A stretch of DNA of 64,000 nucleotides from JBDIAG01 sp963835085 (GTDB taxonomy: Bacteria; Actinomycetota; Actinomycetes; Actinomycetales; CAWJMD01). Positions 61,706 to 64,000 of the stretch are shown here, in pieces; the stretch's first letter is position 1, and every line of letters starts with the position of its first letter. The DNA is taken from the NCBI GenBank assembly GCA_963835085.1, contig CAWIED010000001.1:1550001-1614000 (forward strand), written 5' to 3'. Both the position numbers and the translations under genes were made by a program. Below the pieces are notes generated by a model. That model did not search any database. It saw nothing but the letters and a program-made list of their open reading frames with translations, and was not told the origin of the DNA.

Positions 61706-64000
61706 ATGGCTAACTCGCGGGATACCGGGCCAATTCTCAACGGGCTTCCATCCAACCTTCCGGATATCGACCCCGAGGAGACCGCCGAGTGGCTGCAGGC
61801 CCTCGACGACGTCAACGATGCCGCAGGCCGCAGGCGGGCGCGCTACCTGATGCTGCAGCTGAACCAACGAGCCCGTGAGCTGGGCGTCGGCGTACCGTCG
61901 CTGACGGTCACCGACTACATCAACACCATTCCGCCCGAGCGCGAGCCGTACTACCCCGGCGACGAAGTGCTCGAACGCCGCTACCGCGCCTACCTGCGCT
62001 GGAACTCGGCCATGATCGTGCACCGGGCGCAGCGGCCGGGAATCGGCGTCGGCGGTCACATCGCCTCCTACGCCTCTTCGTCCACCATGTATGAGGTCGG
62101 CTTCAACCACTTCTTCCGCGGGCCCGACCACCCGGGCGGCGGCGACCAGATCTTCTTCCAGGGCCACGCCGCGCCCGGCATGTACGCGCGCGCCTTCCTG
62201 GAAGGCCGGCTCACCGAAGACCAGCTCGACGGCTTCCGTCAAGAGCTGTCGCACCCGGGCGGTGGCATGCCGTCGTATCCGCACCCGCGGCTGATGCCCA
62301 ACTTCTGGCAGTTCCCCACCGTCTCGATGGGTATCGGTCCGGCCAACGCCATCTACCAGGCGCAGTTCAACCGTTATCTGCACAACCGCGGCATCAAAGA
62401 TACGTCTGAGCAGCACGTCTGGGCATTCCTCGGTGACGGCGAGATGGACGAGCCCGAGAGCCGCGGCTTCCTGCAGTTGGCAGCCGTGGAGGAGCTCGAC
62501 AACCTCACCTTCGTCATCAACTGCAACCTGCAGCGCCTCGACGGGCCCGTGCGCGGCAACGGCAAGATCATCCAGGAGCTCGAAGGCACCTTCCGGGGCG
62601 CCGGTTGGAACGTCATCAAGGTGATCTGGGGTCGCGAGTGGGACACCCTGCTCGCCAAGGACGGCGACAACGCCCTTGTACATCTCATGAACCAGACCCC
62701 GGACGGCGACTACCAGACGTACCGGGCCGAGAACGGAGCCTTTATCCGCGAGCACTTCTTCGGTCGCGACCCGCGTACGAAGCGGATGGTGGCCGACATG
62801 AGCGACGCCGACATCTGGAAGCTCAAGCGGGGCGGGCACGATTACCACAAGATGTACGCCGCTTACAAGGCCGCCAGCGAGCACAACGGGCAGCCCACGG
62901 TCATCCTCGCCAAGACGATCAAGGGCTACGGCCTCGGCCCGAGCTTCGCCGGCCGAATGGCTGCACACCAGATGAAGAAGCTGACGGCCGAAGACCTGAA
63001 GTCGTTCCGCGACGACCTGCGGATTCCGATCACGGACGCCCAGCTCGAGAACAAGTACCTGCCGCCGTACTACAACCCGGGTCCCGACAGCGAAGAGATC
63101 CAGTACCTGATGGATCGACGCAAGGCCCTGGGAGGTTTCATTCCCAGTCGGCGCGCCAAGTTCCAGGTGCTCACCCCGCCCGGAGACGAGGCCTACAAGG
63201 CAGCCAAGAAGGGCTCGGGCAAACAGCAGATCGCCACCACGATGGCCTTCGTGCGCATCCTGAAAGACGTCATGCGCGACAAGGAGTTCGGCAAGCGGAT
63301 CGCGCTGATCATCCCCGACGAGGCCCGCACGTTCGGCATGGACTCGTTCTTCCCGACGATCAAGATCTACAACCCGCACGGCCAGAACTACGTCTCGGTC
63401 GACCGGGAGCTCATGCTCGCCTACAAGGAGTCGCCGCAAGGCCAGATCATTCACGTCGGCATCAACGAGGCCGGCGCGGTGGCCGCGTTCACGGCCGCCG
63501 GCACGTCGTACGCCACCCACGGCGAGCCGATCATCCCGATCTACATCTTCTACTCGATGTTCGGCTATCAGCGCACCGGCGACTCTTTCTGGGCCGCCGC
63601 CGACCAGATGACCCGCGGCTTCGTCATCGGTGGCACCGCGGGGCGTACCACTCTGACTGGTGAGGGCCTGCAGCACGCCGACGGGCACTCCCCCATCCTC
63701 GCCGCCACCAACCCGGCGACCGTGATCTACGACCCAGCCTTCGGGTACGAGATCGGCCACATCATGCAAGACGGCCTGCAACGGATGTATGGCGAGCCGA
63801 TCGAGGGCGACGATCGACCCAAGAACGTCATGTACTACCTCACGGTCTACAACGAGCCGATGGTGCAGCCGGCCCAGCCGGAGAACCTCGATCGCGAGGG
63901 CCTGCTCAAGGGCCTCTACCTATACAAGCCCGCCCCCGACATCAACGGCGGAGACGCCAACTCGGAGTCGAAGCGGGCCCAGATCCTGGCCTCCGGCGTG
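61706..64000 (+). CDS. aceE: Pyruvate dehydrogenase E1 component, homodimeric type (partial)
   Basis: Start ATG 61706 after AGGAGACG; 765 codons are present and the frame is open at the window end (full length is usually about 900). TPP-dependent decarboxylase feeding acetyl-CoA into the TCA cycle. Thiamine site FLGDGEMDEPESRGF through NCNLQRLDG (about 241-277), GGHIASYASSSTMYEVGFNHFFRG near the N-terminus, and the transketolase-like pyrimidine domain with IIPDEARTFGMDSFFP (about 533-548). No frameshift seen in the visible part. Confidence 0.96.
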   Translation, partial: MANSRDTGPILNGLPSNLPDIDPEETAEWLQALDDVNDAAGRRRARYLMLQLNQRARELGVGVPSLTVTDYINTIPPEREPYYPGDEVLERRYRAYLRWNSAMIVHRAQRPGIGVGGHIASYASSSTMYEVGFNHFFRGPDHPGGGDQIFFQGHAAPGMYARAFLEGRLTEDQLDGFRQELSHPGGGMPSYPHPRLMPNFWQFPTVSMGIGPANAIYQAQFNRYLHNRGIKDTSEQHVWAFLGDGEMDEPESRGFLQLAAVEELDNLTFVINCNLQRLDGPVRGNGKIIQELEGTFRGAGWNVIKVIWGREWDTLLAKDGDNALVHLMNQTPDGDYQTYRAENGAFIREHFFGRDPRTKRMVADMSDADIWKLKRGGHDYHKMYAAYKAASEHNGQPTVILAKTIKGYGLGPSFAGRMAAHQMKKLTAEDLKSFRDDLRIPITDAQLENKYLPPYYNPGPDSEEIQYLMDRRKALGGFIPSRRAKFQVLTPPGDEAYKAAKKGSGKQQIATTMAFVRILKDVMRDKEFGKRIALIIPDEARTFGMDSFFPTIKIYNPHGQNYVSVDRELMLAYKESPQGQIIHVGINEAGAVAAFTAAGTSYATHGEPIIPIYIFYSMFGYQRTGDSFWAAADQMTRGFVIGGTAGRTTLTGEGLQHADGHSPILAATNPATVIYDPAFGYEIGHIMQDGLQRMYGEPIEGDDRPKNVMYYLTVYNEPMVQPAQPENLDREGLLKGLYLYKPAPDINGGDANSESKRAQILASGV

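Noticed and set aside
61703..63781. A 692-codon minus-strand open frame across aceE
   Set aside because: It is antisense to a clear pyruvate dehydrogenase E1 with intact motifs. Long antisense frames arise from high GC at third positions.

Overview
The window is 64 kb of high-GC DNA from an actinomycete-type chromosome. The evidence is the glnA1 / glnE / glnA2 cluster with a four-half-site GlnR box, a class A RNase P RNA, a DUF3052 gene close to a homodimeric-type aceE, a metZ-rhodanese pair, SARP and CPBP proteins, and frequent GTG starts and ATGA overlaps. I cannot name a genus from the sequence alone.

Layout. (1) 0-7.4 kb: a minus-strand operon betB-betA-proV-proW-proX that converts choline to glycine betaine and imports betaine or choline, with a double-length permease. 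(2) 7.8-11.9 kb: an HdeD-like membrane protein, then a TetR regulator translationally coupled to a two-gene ABC exporter. (3) 12.3-22.4 kb: nitrogen and redox core with an RDD protein, glnA under a GlnR box, NADH dehydrogenase II, glnE, a glnA2 reading frame broken by one base, and a CrtI-like FAD oxidoreductase. (4) 22.4-35.6 kb: repeat-rich intergenic DNA among housekeeping genes (map, rnpB, an RNB ribonuclease, yaaA, metZ-rhodanese, a zinc-ribbon protein, Nif3-like) plus a TetR / TMEM175-like / CPBP locus. (5) 35.7-59.4 kb: an accessory region holding two apparently identical 1697-bp IS1380-type elements in the same orientation. It carries many regulators (HxlR, three TetR of which one is truncated, SARP, an ECF-like sigma factor, AraC), an auxiliary trpS behind a Trp-Trp leader peptide and attenuator, a rhomboid protease, an MFS exporter, an SDR, and several broken genes (epoxide hydrolase and a remnant of a second one, sigma factor, methyltransferase fragment, and a deletion joining a FAD monooxygenase to a TetR gene). 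(6) 59.5-64 kb: tRNA-Val, DUF3052, fdhD and the start of aceE, which runs off the window.

The most notable non-coding content is four families of intergenic structured repeats. Two five-unit arrays of a hairpin repeat have a period of about 73 bp. A repeat of about 370-420 bp in two copies has a 19-nt-stem hairpin. A 59-nt hairpin occurs three times. A TTAAGGGCGCGCC hairpin occurs three times, once as the insertion site of an IS. In three of the families, stem differences between copies are compensatory, which points to selection on the folded form. The clearest regulatory finding is a four-segment attenuator upstream of trpS with an 11-residue leader peptide containing adjacent Trp codons.

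Limits: all calls come from reading the sequence, with no database search. Three single-site frameshifts in otherwise good genes could be real mutations or base-calling errors.
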